A stretch of DNA of 64,000 nucleotides, from positions 25,996,430 through 26,060,429 of the forward strand of contig CM077826.1 in the NCBI GenBank assembly GCA_039720395.1, given 5' to 3'. The stretch is from Liquidambar formosana. Its lineage: Eukaryota; Streptophyta; Magnoliopsida; Saxifragales; Altingiaceae. Below are positions 1 to 11,639 of the stretch, piece after piece. The number at the start of each line of letters is the position of its first letter. The stretch's first letter is position 1. The notes beneath the pieces were generated by a model. It was not told the DNA's origin, searched no databases, and saw nothing but the letters and a program-made list of their open reading frames with translations. The translations under genes and the position numbers were made by a program.

Positions 1-46
1 TGGAATGACAAACCCTAGTAAGGTGGTGCAAAAATGGGGTGTGACA
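1..46 (-). mobile_element. Terminus of a gypsy-like LTR
   Basis: Read on the - strand this is the first 46 bases of an LTR starting TGTCACACCCCATTTTTG. It closely matches the start of the LTR at 8893 in the opposite orientation. The rest of the element lies outside the window to the left. Confidence 0.6.
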
Positions 47-1680
47 AATACTTGTTGGCAATAAGTCTAATCTCAAGGATGCGAGGGAGGTCTCTACATC
101 CGAAGGCAAGGCTTTAGCGGAGGCACAGGGTTTGTTTTTCATGGTAGTAGTTGGATTGCGATGGAGAAGCTCCACTTTTCCGATGACAAGCTCCCAATCA
201 ATAACGCATCTCCACTTTTTCCGATAGCGAAGGTTCTAAGGGGTAGTTGATCGATTGGCTGCTGTCTTTTTTAGACGGATTACCTCTTTCCATTGGAGGC
301 AGTAGAAACGAGATCCAGATCCCTCTTATCTCCAGTGGAAGCCTCCATCGCATTGCATCTAACTACTATGCATGCCGCCGTTGGCATTGTAACACTGATG
401 GTGGAAGGGTTAGAAAGAGGAGGGTATTGTTGTCATATCCCCAACCTCCATATAGCAAATCCAGATCCAGCACTCTGTACCAGTACCAAGATGCATCTGA
501 ACCAAACCCAGCCAGCAACCCCAGCACAAGGGTTCACTACATTCTAGCCTGAGCTAGAAGTGAAACTGGCTATCGAGCATCTATGTTTCACTAATGAAGA
601 AGAAAGAGTAAACCAAATTAAGGGCAAAAATGTAATTTCATTAGGGCAAAGGGCATTTTTGTCCTAAAATCAACAAAGAACATCACGTACTTGTCACGTG
701 ATGATATTCCATTACTTTCCCTGACGGTAGATGGACGATAGGGGGCAAACTATCAACCCTAGACAATATAAGCGGTTTTTTGTTGGATTTTTTTTATAGG
801 GGGTATCCTGCAAAATCGGTAACAATAGAGGGGGATTTTCTGCATTTTACCCATAATAATAATAATATTATGATATGTCCCAAACCAAATACAATGTCGG
901 CACACAAATGATACAATTGCATTGGCATATAAACTGTATAAAGTGTACTTGTTAGTATTGAAAGTACTTAAAATGTTAAACTCAACGGTTAACAAAAAAT
1001 TGTAACATAGAAAGGGCAAATACATCATGGAGAGTAACATACCTGAAGTGGAGTATGGCCAAGTGAATCACACAAAGGTCTAACACTCAATAAAGGGTGT
1101 TCTAGAGGAAGCTCACAAACTATTTGATTCAATAACTACAATGAGCATCAAAAGAAATAATAATAAGTTGAAATATATGAAAGGAATATCTCAATGTATT
1201 TACATACATAAATAAACATATATATATATGTGCATAAATGCATGTGTATATATTCATTCATACGTGAACATGAATGTGTGCACATATGAGGCTTAGTATA
1301 CACCTTTAATAAACCCTACTTCAAGATGTCCCAATACTATTGGAAAGAATACATTAAGAAAAGCTTGGTGCTTTATTCGGGTCTACCACAAGAATTGATT
1401 ATCTCTCATAATTGTAAGCCTAAACTCCTCAAACCCCCCAAAACTTTTTTAATCCATTGTTTTAATTCAAGAGGCAAAATAGAACTTTTCATGAACCTCA
1501 ACCTTTTCACCTCTTTATAGTACACGAGTTATGAAAACTATAAGGACTAATGCATGGTAAACCAAATATTAGCATTGTTAAATGAAACTGGACCCTCCTT
1601 AAGCCAAGTGAACCACAATACACTATGTTGATTGTTAAAACAACATCTTAACAAATATGACAGAGATGTTATAGCATAAT
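47..1680. other. AT-rich spacer without recognised gene
   Basis: The short ORFs here (for example 247-552 and 759-1040) show no recognisable domain and no exon-like codon bias. The stretch 600-850 (purine-rich, with 'gggcaaa' motifs) resembles generic plant intergenic repeat DNA. No RNA gene was recognised. Confidence 0.5.
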
Positions 1681-1682
1681 CA

Positions 1683-1840
1683 ACTGATTGGCCCCTCTAA
1701 ATAATCGGTTTCGGTACTGTTATTCAAAATCAATTGAGATATAACCCCAATTGATTTGGCCCATTGCACGTAATTAGTTCTTCACTATTATTCAAAATCG
1801 ATTGAAGTATAACCCTAATTGAATTGGCCCCCTCATAAAT
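1683..1840. repeat. Diverged copies of the 'caattgattggg/ataacccc' minisatellite
   Basis: About two diverged units contain 'tattcaaaatcaattgagatataacccc'-like segments. They belong to the same family as the better array at 11690-12140 and the flanks of the LTR at 15927-17272. The copies end in a short (aaaat)n run. Confidence 0.5.
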
Positions 1841-1850
1841 AAAATAAAAT

Positions 1851-4800
1851 AAAATAAAATAAAATCTTTAATCCATTGTGTTAATTCAACAAACAAACAA
1901 AGTGGACTTTTTCATGGTCGTAAACCATTTCACCTTTTTATGGTACACTAGTTATGCGAACTATGAGGACTGGACATATACCCATGGACCTGTACTTTAT
2001 CTTTATCCTCAGCAAATAGTTATCTTACTTTGATACCTTACCACCAAAAACCTGTAACCATATTCAAACCCTAACAATAGTATCATAATATTATCTTTAA
2101 TCCTTTTTTTTTAATTTTATGTTGTGAGGGAGGGGGGGACCATTATGATTGGTGAATAGAGGGTGTTTAAAAAGGCCTTTTTTTAATTCCTAGTTATAGT
2201 AACATCCTACTCTGCAACAATGTAATACCCTCTCTCCCACACACACAAGTTGAAGACACAAACTTATAAGTAAAATAAAAAATAAAACCCATAAACATTG
2301 GATAAGAAACTTCGATTATCAACCCCAAAAAACAAAAAACAGAAATGTTTTCGATTAGGACCCAAACAAGAACAGTGTCAGAGATGGGTTTTGAGCAAAG
2401 AAAATCAACACAATTAAAATAAAATAACATTTTTTGCAGATAAACATTCGAAGGTGGGTTTCTAAGCAGTCCTCATAGATCGAGAAAAAAGCAAACTTTT
2501 TTACTAGAAATTATGCTAAAACAGTCGATAGGGTTAAGGGTTGAAGGCAAAATCAACTATATAGACTGGAAGAGAGAGATCGGAGAAAAGTTATACCCGA
2601 AATTCGTTGGTTGATGGAAGACAACGATCGCGCAGCGGACCGATGTCGGTGGATTGGAGAATTGGTTTCGAGAGTTAACGAGATAGTGATATCGAGCAAT
2701 GGACTTGCAAACCACTGTGTATACTCATATTGCTAGTATTTGGGAGAGGCATTACATAACAATGGGCAAGTACCGTTGGGTTTTTGTTTTGCTAGTTCTT
2801 GCCCAACAATGGGTAGGAAAAGATTATAGATGGAGGGAAATCATGGAGCCGTGTAAAAAGATGTTTAGCGAACGAAAATTTATAAATATTTTAGGAAAAT
2901 ACTTGCCTCATCAAATGAATGTATATATATAAAATTATCCACGTATTTATTTGTTATTGTTTTTAATTTCATATTTTTCTAAAATATTTATGATATGTGG
3001 CATAAAATGAATAGAGGTGGAGAGGAGCTCATCCACCCTTGGGTGGGAGCAAGTGTTGTCCAATCTTTTATACTAATATATAAAATGGCTGGAAGTTTAG
3101 TTGGATGTACAAGGTGGAGTACCAAAATACCCTTATCAGTTTTATATAAATTAGAAATTAATGAGATTAGAAAGGTATTTCAAGTAAAAATTCCTAGACA
3201 AACTTTATTTTAACCACCTAATATCTTCTTTCCTTTCTTCTACCTTTCTCTTCTGTCATAAATATCCCCTTAGTCTCTCTCTCCTTAACTACCTGATATC
3301 AGGTTTTATTCTTACTTTGAATTCAAATTTTTTATTTATTTTTTGGAAGATTTTTTAAATCTTTTTTTTTTCCCGCACACACAATAAGTGTGCTAGGACA
3401 TCTAGTGCATTACAATATCTGGATGGGTGTTAATATCTTGATCCGGCTAAGTTGACCCACAAATTTTTATTTAATTGTGTTCAACTTGATCCAAAGATTT
3501 AATAACTCCATACAACTTAGTTATCTAATGGGTTTTAAATAAAATATTAAAAAAAAAATGGCATGGATAGAACAATATTAGAATCTTGTTAACAATTAAA
3601 AACTAATTATTCAATTCAATTCATAATTTTTGTGATGATTAATGTAATTATGTACAAAAATCCAATCGTTCTAAATAAAACCCCTTAATGATTCCTAAAA
3701 TTGGATGTTGAATACTCAAATCGATACTATCCATATCACAATCAATGCCGATGTAATAACACATATGCATTTCATCATTATAAAATGCAATTTCTTGGGT
3801 CATATGTAATAATGGCCCGTCTGAGACACCATATATCCACACATGCACTTAACAAGTATTGCGATGAGTTGAAACAATGATTACCAGGGAGCAAACTCAT
3901 TGCTTCACATCTCAGATATTCAAATAATTTCATAAAATATGTAATTACATATAGCAATCGGATAGGGTTCTTGACTAGCCCAATTGAATAAAAAATACAA
4001 TAGATCTTGCATCAACCAGCACGATAAAAATACAATCTAATGAATTAATTTAATGAGCCTAAATTATTGTGATTGAACTCATACCAGGAGAAATGTAGAT
4101 AAGTTCATACTCAAATTGATGATCCCTTCATGCTTTATTTTAAACTTATCACGAGCTTGTTAAAGTAGTTTTGCATCTATAAATTATAACATTTAAGTCA
4201 ACTGAGAAATATCTGTGAACTATAAACCACTGCTTTAAATTTATTATTTATATATATAGATTTAATGATAATCAAACGGTGTATTGAACCAACCCACTAC
4301 CGAGCATCAATTCAAGCCCTTAATAATTATTATTTATCGACTTCTTAACAAGTTTGTTCAATAACTTAAATGAGTCGAGTTTGAGCTTGACTTGTTTACC
4401 ACTCGACCGATTTCAAATTAAACCAATATCAAACTTTCTAACGAGCCATTAATGAATGGCTCAACTCGTTTGCAGCTCTACATATAAAGTTTCCAACTTC
4501 GCTGTATTGGGATTTGATATTATATTATTGTGTAATATGTTATAATGTATTTTTGCATGTTGGGTAGTAACTCTACCATATATATATATATATATATATT
4601 GGTGTTTAATTATGTTAGGGTAAATTTCAATAAACCCCCATCCCCAAATGGTTGGTCCTTTTGTGAGTTGTGACTTTAGCCCCAAATGTAACACATGTTT
4701 GCAATGTGCCCCAAATATTTGATTACATAATATTCTATTGTAATAAAATATAATAAACCAATCGACCAAATTGTTTGTTTTGAATTATTTGTAAAGTTTA

Positions 4801-4880
4801 TTTCATTATTTTTTAATCTCATTTGAATTTAATGATAAGTATAATTATTATATTCATATGATAATAGTATGTTGTTTACT
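1851..4880. other. AT-rich spacer, no gene recognised
   Basis: ORFs at 2194-2430, 2699-2932, 2995-3213, 3648-3848 and 4461-4769 are short, isolated and without a recognisable family. A (TA)n run lies at about 4577-4599. Nothing else can be supported. Confidence 0.45.
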
Positions 4881-4881
4881 A

Positions 4882-5045
4882 TAAAATGGGCTACATTTGG
4901 ATTGGGACTTGAGCTACACAATTGGGTCGGGATACAACTCCTACGTCCAAGCCCACCCATCTTAATGATCGGACTAGGGATGGGCCAAGCCTAAACAAAC
5001 TTTAGGTTGGGTTCACCCATATAATTTGGGGTGATGACCTAATTT
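4882..5045. repeat. Dispersed repeat, copy 1 of 3 ('ataaaatgggctacatt')
   Basis: This about 160-bp segment begins ATAAAATGGGCTACATT and ends near 'gatgacctaattt'. Related copies in the same orientation lie at 6459-6650 and 6702-6850. It looks like a decayed MITE-like repeat; no terminal repeats were verified. Confidence 0.5.
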
Positions 5046-5290
5046 CTTATGGGGCCTCTATTGGCACCCCTAGACTTACTTTTCACCCCCTACTAATTTT
5101 ATATTTTAACATTTTATGAAAAATATAGAGGATTTTATAAAAACTAATCATTCATTATATTAGAAAAATTCCTCATTTTAAACAACTGTTACAACAAAGT
5201 TTTTCCAAAATCTTTCGTTTAAGTAAACTTTTTGGATAAATTAATTGAGTTTATCAATATTCATTATAAAGGAATTTTACCACCAAAAAA
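5040..5290. mobile_element. Fragment related to the hAT-like element at 56883
   Basis: The segment starting 'ggggcctctattggcaccc' and followed by 'ttttatgaaaaatata' matches the internal arms of the hAT-like fold-back element at 56883-57776. It is a truncated copy without both ends. Confidence 0.4.
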
Positions 5291-5397
5291 AAAAAAAAAT
5301 TTCGTTTTAGTGATCAATTTCCAACATAATTCCAAAGAAAGTTTTAGTGACCCATTATTTTATTTTATTTTTTGTAAGCATTTTTATTTTTTCAATA

Positions 5398-6298
5398 CTC
5401 TTTTTCACTTGATATAGGTATGTTGATACTTGGTGTACATTGTATATCTCTTTGTTTTTATATAGGATAATTGGAAAACCTACAATGTACAATGTTCAAC
5501 CCAAACTTAGTGTTCTCAACAGTATTTTTTCTTTTTCTTTATGTCTATTCCTCTCATCTCCCAAAAGTTGAACGTATGATACTATAAATAGTTATAATTA
5601 GAAAGACAAACAAATAAAGGAAATGATGATTTTAAAAATATAAAAAAAGAAATGCGACACTCCAGAATATGTATTAACATATCAAATTGCTTAGAAAACT
5701 TTAAAAATATTTACAAGATTGTGCAAATACATTTATGCGAAATGAGGGGTATCTCAAACTGTTAGGCCCAAAACACGATGCACAAACCGCCCAAAAGTCT
5801 ATGCATGTTTCATGGTTGGTATTAAGTTGAGAAGTAACCACCGAAATGTATATGCAATAACTTATCTCTATTTGGGTTTTAAATACTCTTTTACACGCAA
5901 TGTAGGTAGGTTGATGTTTGGTGTATATTCCATATCTCTTTGTTTTTATGTGGGAGAATCAGAAAACATATACCGTGCAATGTGCAACCCAAACTTAGTA
6001 GACAATGCCATATTTCTTCATTTTGTTTACGTGTATTCATCTCCTCTCTAAAAAAATTGTATAAAATTATAAATAATTATATTTAGGAAGAGAGACAAAA
6101 AGGAGAAATGATGATTAAAAAATAAAACGTGACATACTATAATATGTATTAACATATCAAATTGTTCAAATAACTATAAAATTGCTTACAAAATTGTGCA
6201 AATACAAATTTTCCAGACGAAAGGTATCTTAAATTAGTCGGCCCAAACTAATTCCCATGATGCACAAACTATATACAAGTCCATGCATTTAATAGTGA
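5398..6298. repeat. Direct duplication of a ~400-bp unit (period ~490 bp)
   Basis: The segments about 5398-5808 and 5887-6298 share many blocks in the same order: 'atctctttgtttttat', 'caacccaaacttagt', 'atgtattaacatatcaaatt', 'attgtgcaaatac', and 'gatgcacaaac' near the end. The two copies are clearly diverged. Short ORFs inside (5812-6051) are not convincing genes. Confidence 0.6.
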
Positions 6299-6458
6299 AA
6301 GAGCAAAGACACAAACTCAATACCTATAATTCCCGAGTCACGGTTCGTTGATATCTGATCTATCGTCATGGGTGTATATTTGTATATATATTTTTCACAA
6401 TATTTATGTTTACAACCCTCACCTTTGCAACACACAAGTTTTAATCTAGTTTTAATTA

Positions 6459-6850
6459 TAAAATGGGTTACATTCGCATTAGGCCTTGAGCTATGCAATT
6501 GGGCTGGGCCACAACTCCCAAGTCAAAGACCACCAATCTCTACAATCAAACTAGTGATGGGCAAGACCTAAACGGGCTTCAGTTTGGGTTAACCCAAATA
6601 TTTCAGGTTGGGCAAAGGCAAGCCATGGGCTGATGACCTAATTGTTATACATCTCACTGATTTTTTGATGTATTTTACACCCTTACAACTATAAAATGAC
6701 TATAAAATGGGCTACATTCGATCTAGGCCTTGAGCTAGACAATTGAGTTGGTCTATAAATACCAAGTCCAAGTTCAACTATTTCGGTTTGGGCCAAAGCA
6801 ATCCATGGGTTGGTTACCCAATTTGTTATACATCTTCCTAATCATCAGCC
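6459..6850. repeat. Dispersed repeat, copies 2 and 3
   Basis: Two adjacent copies (6459-6650 and 6702-6850) of the segment at 4882 each start 'ataaaatggg(c/t)tacattcg' and continue 'taggccttgagctat/aga'. Together with 4882 they form a local family of three. Confidence 0.5.
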
Positions 6851-8887
6851 CAAATTGTACACCCATAGATATACATATTACTAATATACCAATGTTTTTA
6901 GTTTACTACCCAATCTCATATTAGTGTGATAGTCAAAAAACGAACATGACCACCCATATTTATGTCATACGTATTCATCGACTTATCCAACACCTAAACA
7001 AATCACATGGTTAATATATCCTAGCCAAATAATATCCTCACTATCACACAAACATGGATATGCATAATATTTTTTAACAAAAAATTACATTTACAGACGA
7101 AGCAATCATCCCAGACAAAGCACATGGTTCCTCATCTCATTCCACTGATCAAGAATTAAATTATGTGCCACCTGTCGTCACAATATTTGTGACTCTTTTT
7201 CATCAAGTTTTGTTGACATAAATTGATCACGTGCTTTCATGTACATGATAACCTAAAGGCCACGATTCTATTTGAACACATGAATACAAAATGTCATTTC
7301 AAAGATAAACTTTGTGCAATTTTCATAAACACAACACAATGTACGAAGAAAATAACTTCACTCATTCTCTTGCTGCGACATAGGGGGGTTTTGATGGGAA
7401 ACTTGCTGAACTCATGTAAAGCTTTGTTCACTGCACGTGACCTTTTGAACATCTCCTCACAGAATATTACCTATTAACAACACTACACGATTAATACTAA
7501 AATAACACATAAGAGAAACCTTTTATGTATGAATATCAATTACTGAAATTACCAATTTTTTGGCTGAATCTTTTCAGATCCGATTTCTCCTAGGGTTAGG
7601 AAGAGTATCTAGTATATGAACCAAACATTGCTTCACTTTGATAGTGCACAATAACGAATGTGTCCCATCATCAGTAAAGGGGTTATAAATCTAAATATAT
7701 CATTGAAACTACATTAGAAATCAATGCACCTACATTGCAATGCGATATAATATCGAAGACAACTGTATGCCAATAAAGTTCTTGTACTTAGAACATGTAT
7801 AACCAGTTATTCCAATAAAAATAAATAACACATATGCTCACACACATGAAGGTTAACATGGGTAAACTCATTTGCCCTAAAACATATTTGGCATTGATGA
7901 TGTTCGTTCAAAAGCTACTAAGTAGTTTTAGTGTGCTTATCATTTTTGCTACACCAGTTGCCACATGGGTAGAGTAAGAATAATTGTGAAAAATGTGGAG
8001 TAAATAGTATAAATTAATAAAACTTTATGAACAATCCTTGTTCATAAACAGCCACCTGATAAACATGTGCCAGATAATACTCCTTTTCATAGACCTTTTT
8101 CTTAAACTAAATTTGTGGGACTGACTAATGGTTACCAAATTGCTTACCAAGCCCGTTATCAGACTATGTTATTGGGAGTGTGAAAGGTCAATCAATTTCT
8201 GTATAGCCACATATTGTTCAGGTGAGGTCACGTTGGCTAATAATCAATGGCATATTGTACATATTATGACAGATCGAGGATGGTATAAACTGTGGAAGCT
8301 CCAATGGGGAAGGAGGTGATGTTGAGGTATTTAGTCTGGTTATCTAGACAATAAGGCTTCTAAATGATAAACTAATGGTTCCTCACATACCTCTTCGCAA
8401 GCACTCCAATGTACATTAGCAATACCATATCTCTTAATATATTTGGACACATCTGCTTCTTCCTTTAAGACACAAGTCTATAGACAAAAAAAGAACTATC
8501 AAACACATTAAAACTCACATCTAATAGTGCAATTATGCATTACAATGGCAATGGAATTACCAAGAAATGAGTTGACAAATACCACCTCACTATATCACCC
8601 ATTTCTCTCCTATTCAGCTGACACACAACCAAATTTATAATCTGTTCAACCCGAAAATTGAATAAACATCATGTATATAAAAAAGTAATAATAAACTAGA
8701 ACAAAATGATACACATATGTTAGTATGCAGTAGTATACTTGCCTCTAAAGAGATCCATTCATTCGGTAGAAGTGAATGAATTGATCCACGGGTGGCAGTT
8801 TAATCATCAATCTTGACTAATAAATCACTGTAAGAAATAAACAACATTTAATAATGTGTGCATCTTTTACCTACATTAAATTAAGTG
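6851..8887. other. AT-rich spacer, no gene recognised
   Basis: Only short ORFs without recognisable domains are present (7223-7477, 8128-8319). No tRNA, rRNA or clear transposon terminus was found. Confidence 0.45.
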
Positions 8888-8892
8888 ATTGA

Positions 8893-11400
8893 TGTTACAC
8901 CCCATTTTTTCACCTCCTTACTAGGGTTTGTCATTTCATGTAGGCTTTTGTTTTGTTTTTGAGTCTAGTCATTTGCATTAGTTTTTTAGAGTCATAAGGA
9001 TAATAGATATCAATTTTGGTTCAATTTGGAGTTGATCTTGAGGGTTAATAAGCGCTTTTGTGGCTTTAAGGGCATAATTGTCTTTTAGGTCACAAACTTT
9101 TCATTTGACTTTGCAATGATCCCCAAATTGTCAATTGGAGTTCATATTGATGCATATGAGGTATTTATAGGTTCAATTTGATAAATCAATGGCTTAGGGT
9201 TAAAATGGCTCATAGTGGTTCAAGTTGGTTAAATGACCTATTTCGGATTGGCTCAATTCGGCTCACAATTACTAATCAATTTTCCTCAAATTAACTTTAA
9301 TTAGTCTTCATTTTATCCCTAAAAGTGTTTTGGAATGTTTAATTTTGGTTTGGAAAGCATTTGGTTCGATCTTATGTACATACCTATGCTTTACAGAGGT
9401 AGTGCATAGCGGTTAACCGCCTTTGTAAAACCTAACCATGCACCTATGGTTAGTGGTTTTTACCCTAAAATGTTTAAAAATGTATTCCTCATCGAAACAT
9501 GGTCGTTTTGGCTTTTATTTTATCAAAATCGGAGTTAATTTGACCTTTAAAAGACTCCTAGAAGGAAAGGAATTTCAAAATAGGAGAAAAATTGAAGCGT
9601 GCTCGGGTGACCACCCAAACCTGGGTGGCTAGCAGCCTGGGCCTAGGTGGCTAGCCACCTAGCCCCAGATGGTCACCCGAGATAGCTTCCTATTTTTGCT
9701 GAAGCGGGACTCTATTGCCTATTTTGACGGTTTTGAATGTTTTTGGATGACTTTCCTTCTAATTTTTGGTAACTTTTGAGTTCCTTGAGCACCAAGGGAG
9801 TCTCTAATAACCGTTGGATTAATTTTAAGGGATTTAATCATAGCCATTGATTTATTCCAATTAAATTCTATAAATATCCTACTATGTTTCAGCACTAGGG
9901 GAGCCACTTTTATGCATTAAACCTAAGTTCTAAAAGAGAATAAGAGAGAGAGTTCTAAAGGAGAGCTGGAGTTCTTGTTGTAGACTTGAAAAAAGTTGTT
10001 TCAAATTATTTATAAGAGAAGGAGAGAGTCTCTACAGCAACAAAGGAAGCTTTCCTAACGTATTTTTCTTTCTTTATAATGCTGAAATTAGGGTTTCTTA
10101 TAGAATAGGCTTATTGCATGCCAAAGTTTGGATTTTTATCATGTATGAAAGCCTTTTTTAGTTAATATACATGAAATAAATGTTGTTCATGATGAGTATA
10201 GCATGCTTTAGGGTTATTCTATAGGATTTAATGCATGTTTGTGAGTTTAGGGTTTTCATTGTCCTTGTTTTAGGAAAGTTTCATATCGCATGCTAAGTCA
10301 GGATTTTTGTTTGGTTTTTCTTATGGTTGTCATATATGTATTACATATCGAATAACTATGATGAGTATTGCATTCATATAGTTGATTTTCTAGGGTTTTT
10401 ATGCATATCATGGTATTAAGGTTACATTAGGGTTTTTGTTTATTCATTATTTGTGTTATTTACATGATTAGTGGATGATTTAGGCTTTAATTCAATTCTG
10501 TCCAGATTTGTATTTTCTTCTTTTTGTTTTGTTTTGAGCATGTGTAAGGGTGCAAATAGGTGTGGTAATTGCCTTATTGCAAATAAGGTTGCTATTGCTC
10601 AAATTTTTCCATTGCTTGGAGATAATTGCACAAAGGTAAGTAGGGTATGAAAGTGCCCCAACTCTCTATCCCTAATCTTTCTCTTCTCCTTTTTTAGGGT
10701 TATTTATTGATATGAACACATGGTCATTACTAGGGGTTTCCTTGTTAAAGTAAAATACCTTTTTATCAAAAGTTTCCATCTTGTGGAAGTTGCCTAATTT
10801 TAAACTTGGCTTATTTATCAAAATTTTTATATTTCAAATAAGGAAATTTTGGGTTTTTACCATAGGTTCATATTAGATTATAACCTTATTTCTTATCGAA
10901 CTACGTGGGCTTTGATTCATGTATTTCTATGCATGGTACATAAACGCTTTGAGGTTCAAGTTCGCCTTATGATCCAAGTATCCTAGTTCTTCTTCTTTTC
11001 TTTTTTGTCTTCTTTTCTCTTTTATTTGATTATGTGGATGAATGGATGAAATATGTGATATGTATGCAACTCTTAATGTGATATACTTGCTGGTTTTTGT
11101 ATGATAAGACTTTAATTTAGCCCAAATAAACTAAGAGACCAATTGGGGTGATATAGGTGCCTATAGGCTTTGCTTAGAATCTTCCCATGTCATAACTTAG
11201 CCTTCGAATCCCTAGTTTCTTTGGTTTCCAAAAAGACTATTTTTGCCTTTCTTTTTAAACATGGAATCATTTAATTGTTTTCTTTAAAACAAAAAGGTTT
11301 TTAGGGTTTTCTTTGTTTCCCTTAAAAAATAAGGTGGCGACTCCTTTTCTTTTTTAAACTAATCTTTTTCAATCACGTGGGCCATTTTCTGGGGTTCACA
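8893..11400 (+). mobile_element. Gypsy-like solo LTR (2508 bp)
   Basis: The segment begins TGTTACACCCC and ends GGGGTTCACA, so it has TG...CA ends with short inverted termini. It is flanked by ATTGA on the left and ATTGG on the right, a plausible 5-bp target duplication with one mismatch. Inside are features of large plant gypsy LTRs: long T/G-rich leader DNA, a CT-rich tract and a 'ggtggcgactcc' motif near the 3' end. A related LTR lies in reverse orientation at 60025, and a third terminus is at 1-46. No gag-pol follows, so a solo LTR is the simplest reading. Gypsy rather than copia is my inference. Confidence 0.6.
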
Positions 11401-11639
11401 ATTGGTTGTAGGCCTTATAGACAAACCTTTGTTCCAATGAGCTGCTAAAGATAAATGCGTGCATAGGGTCGCCCTCAAAATACGGGGCATGTTCCAACAC
11501 ATTAAAAACTCTCACCTTTTGCTTCCCCTTCTTTATTTGTGGTATAGTTGGTGAGTTTTGTAGCCAGCCAGACCATCGCAGTTGCACAGCTGTACTAGCC
11601 GATGGTTCTTCGTTTACCAAATTCACAATCTATTGGCTG

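Noticed and set aside
1326..1520. 64-aa ORF in the left spacer
   Set aside because: Short, AT-rich and without family; similar to many chance ORFs in this region.
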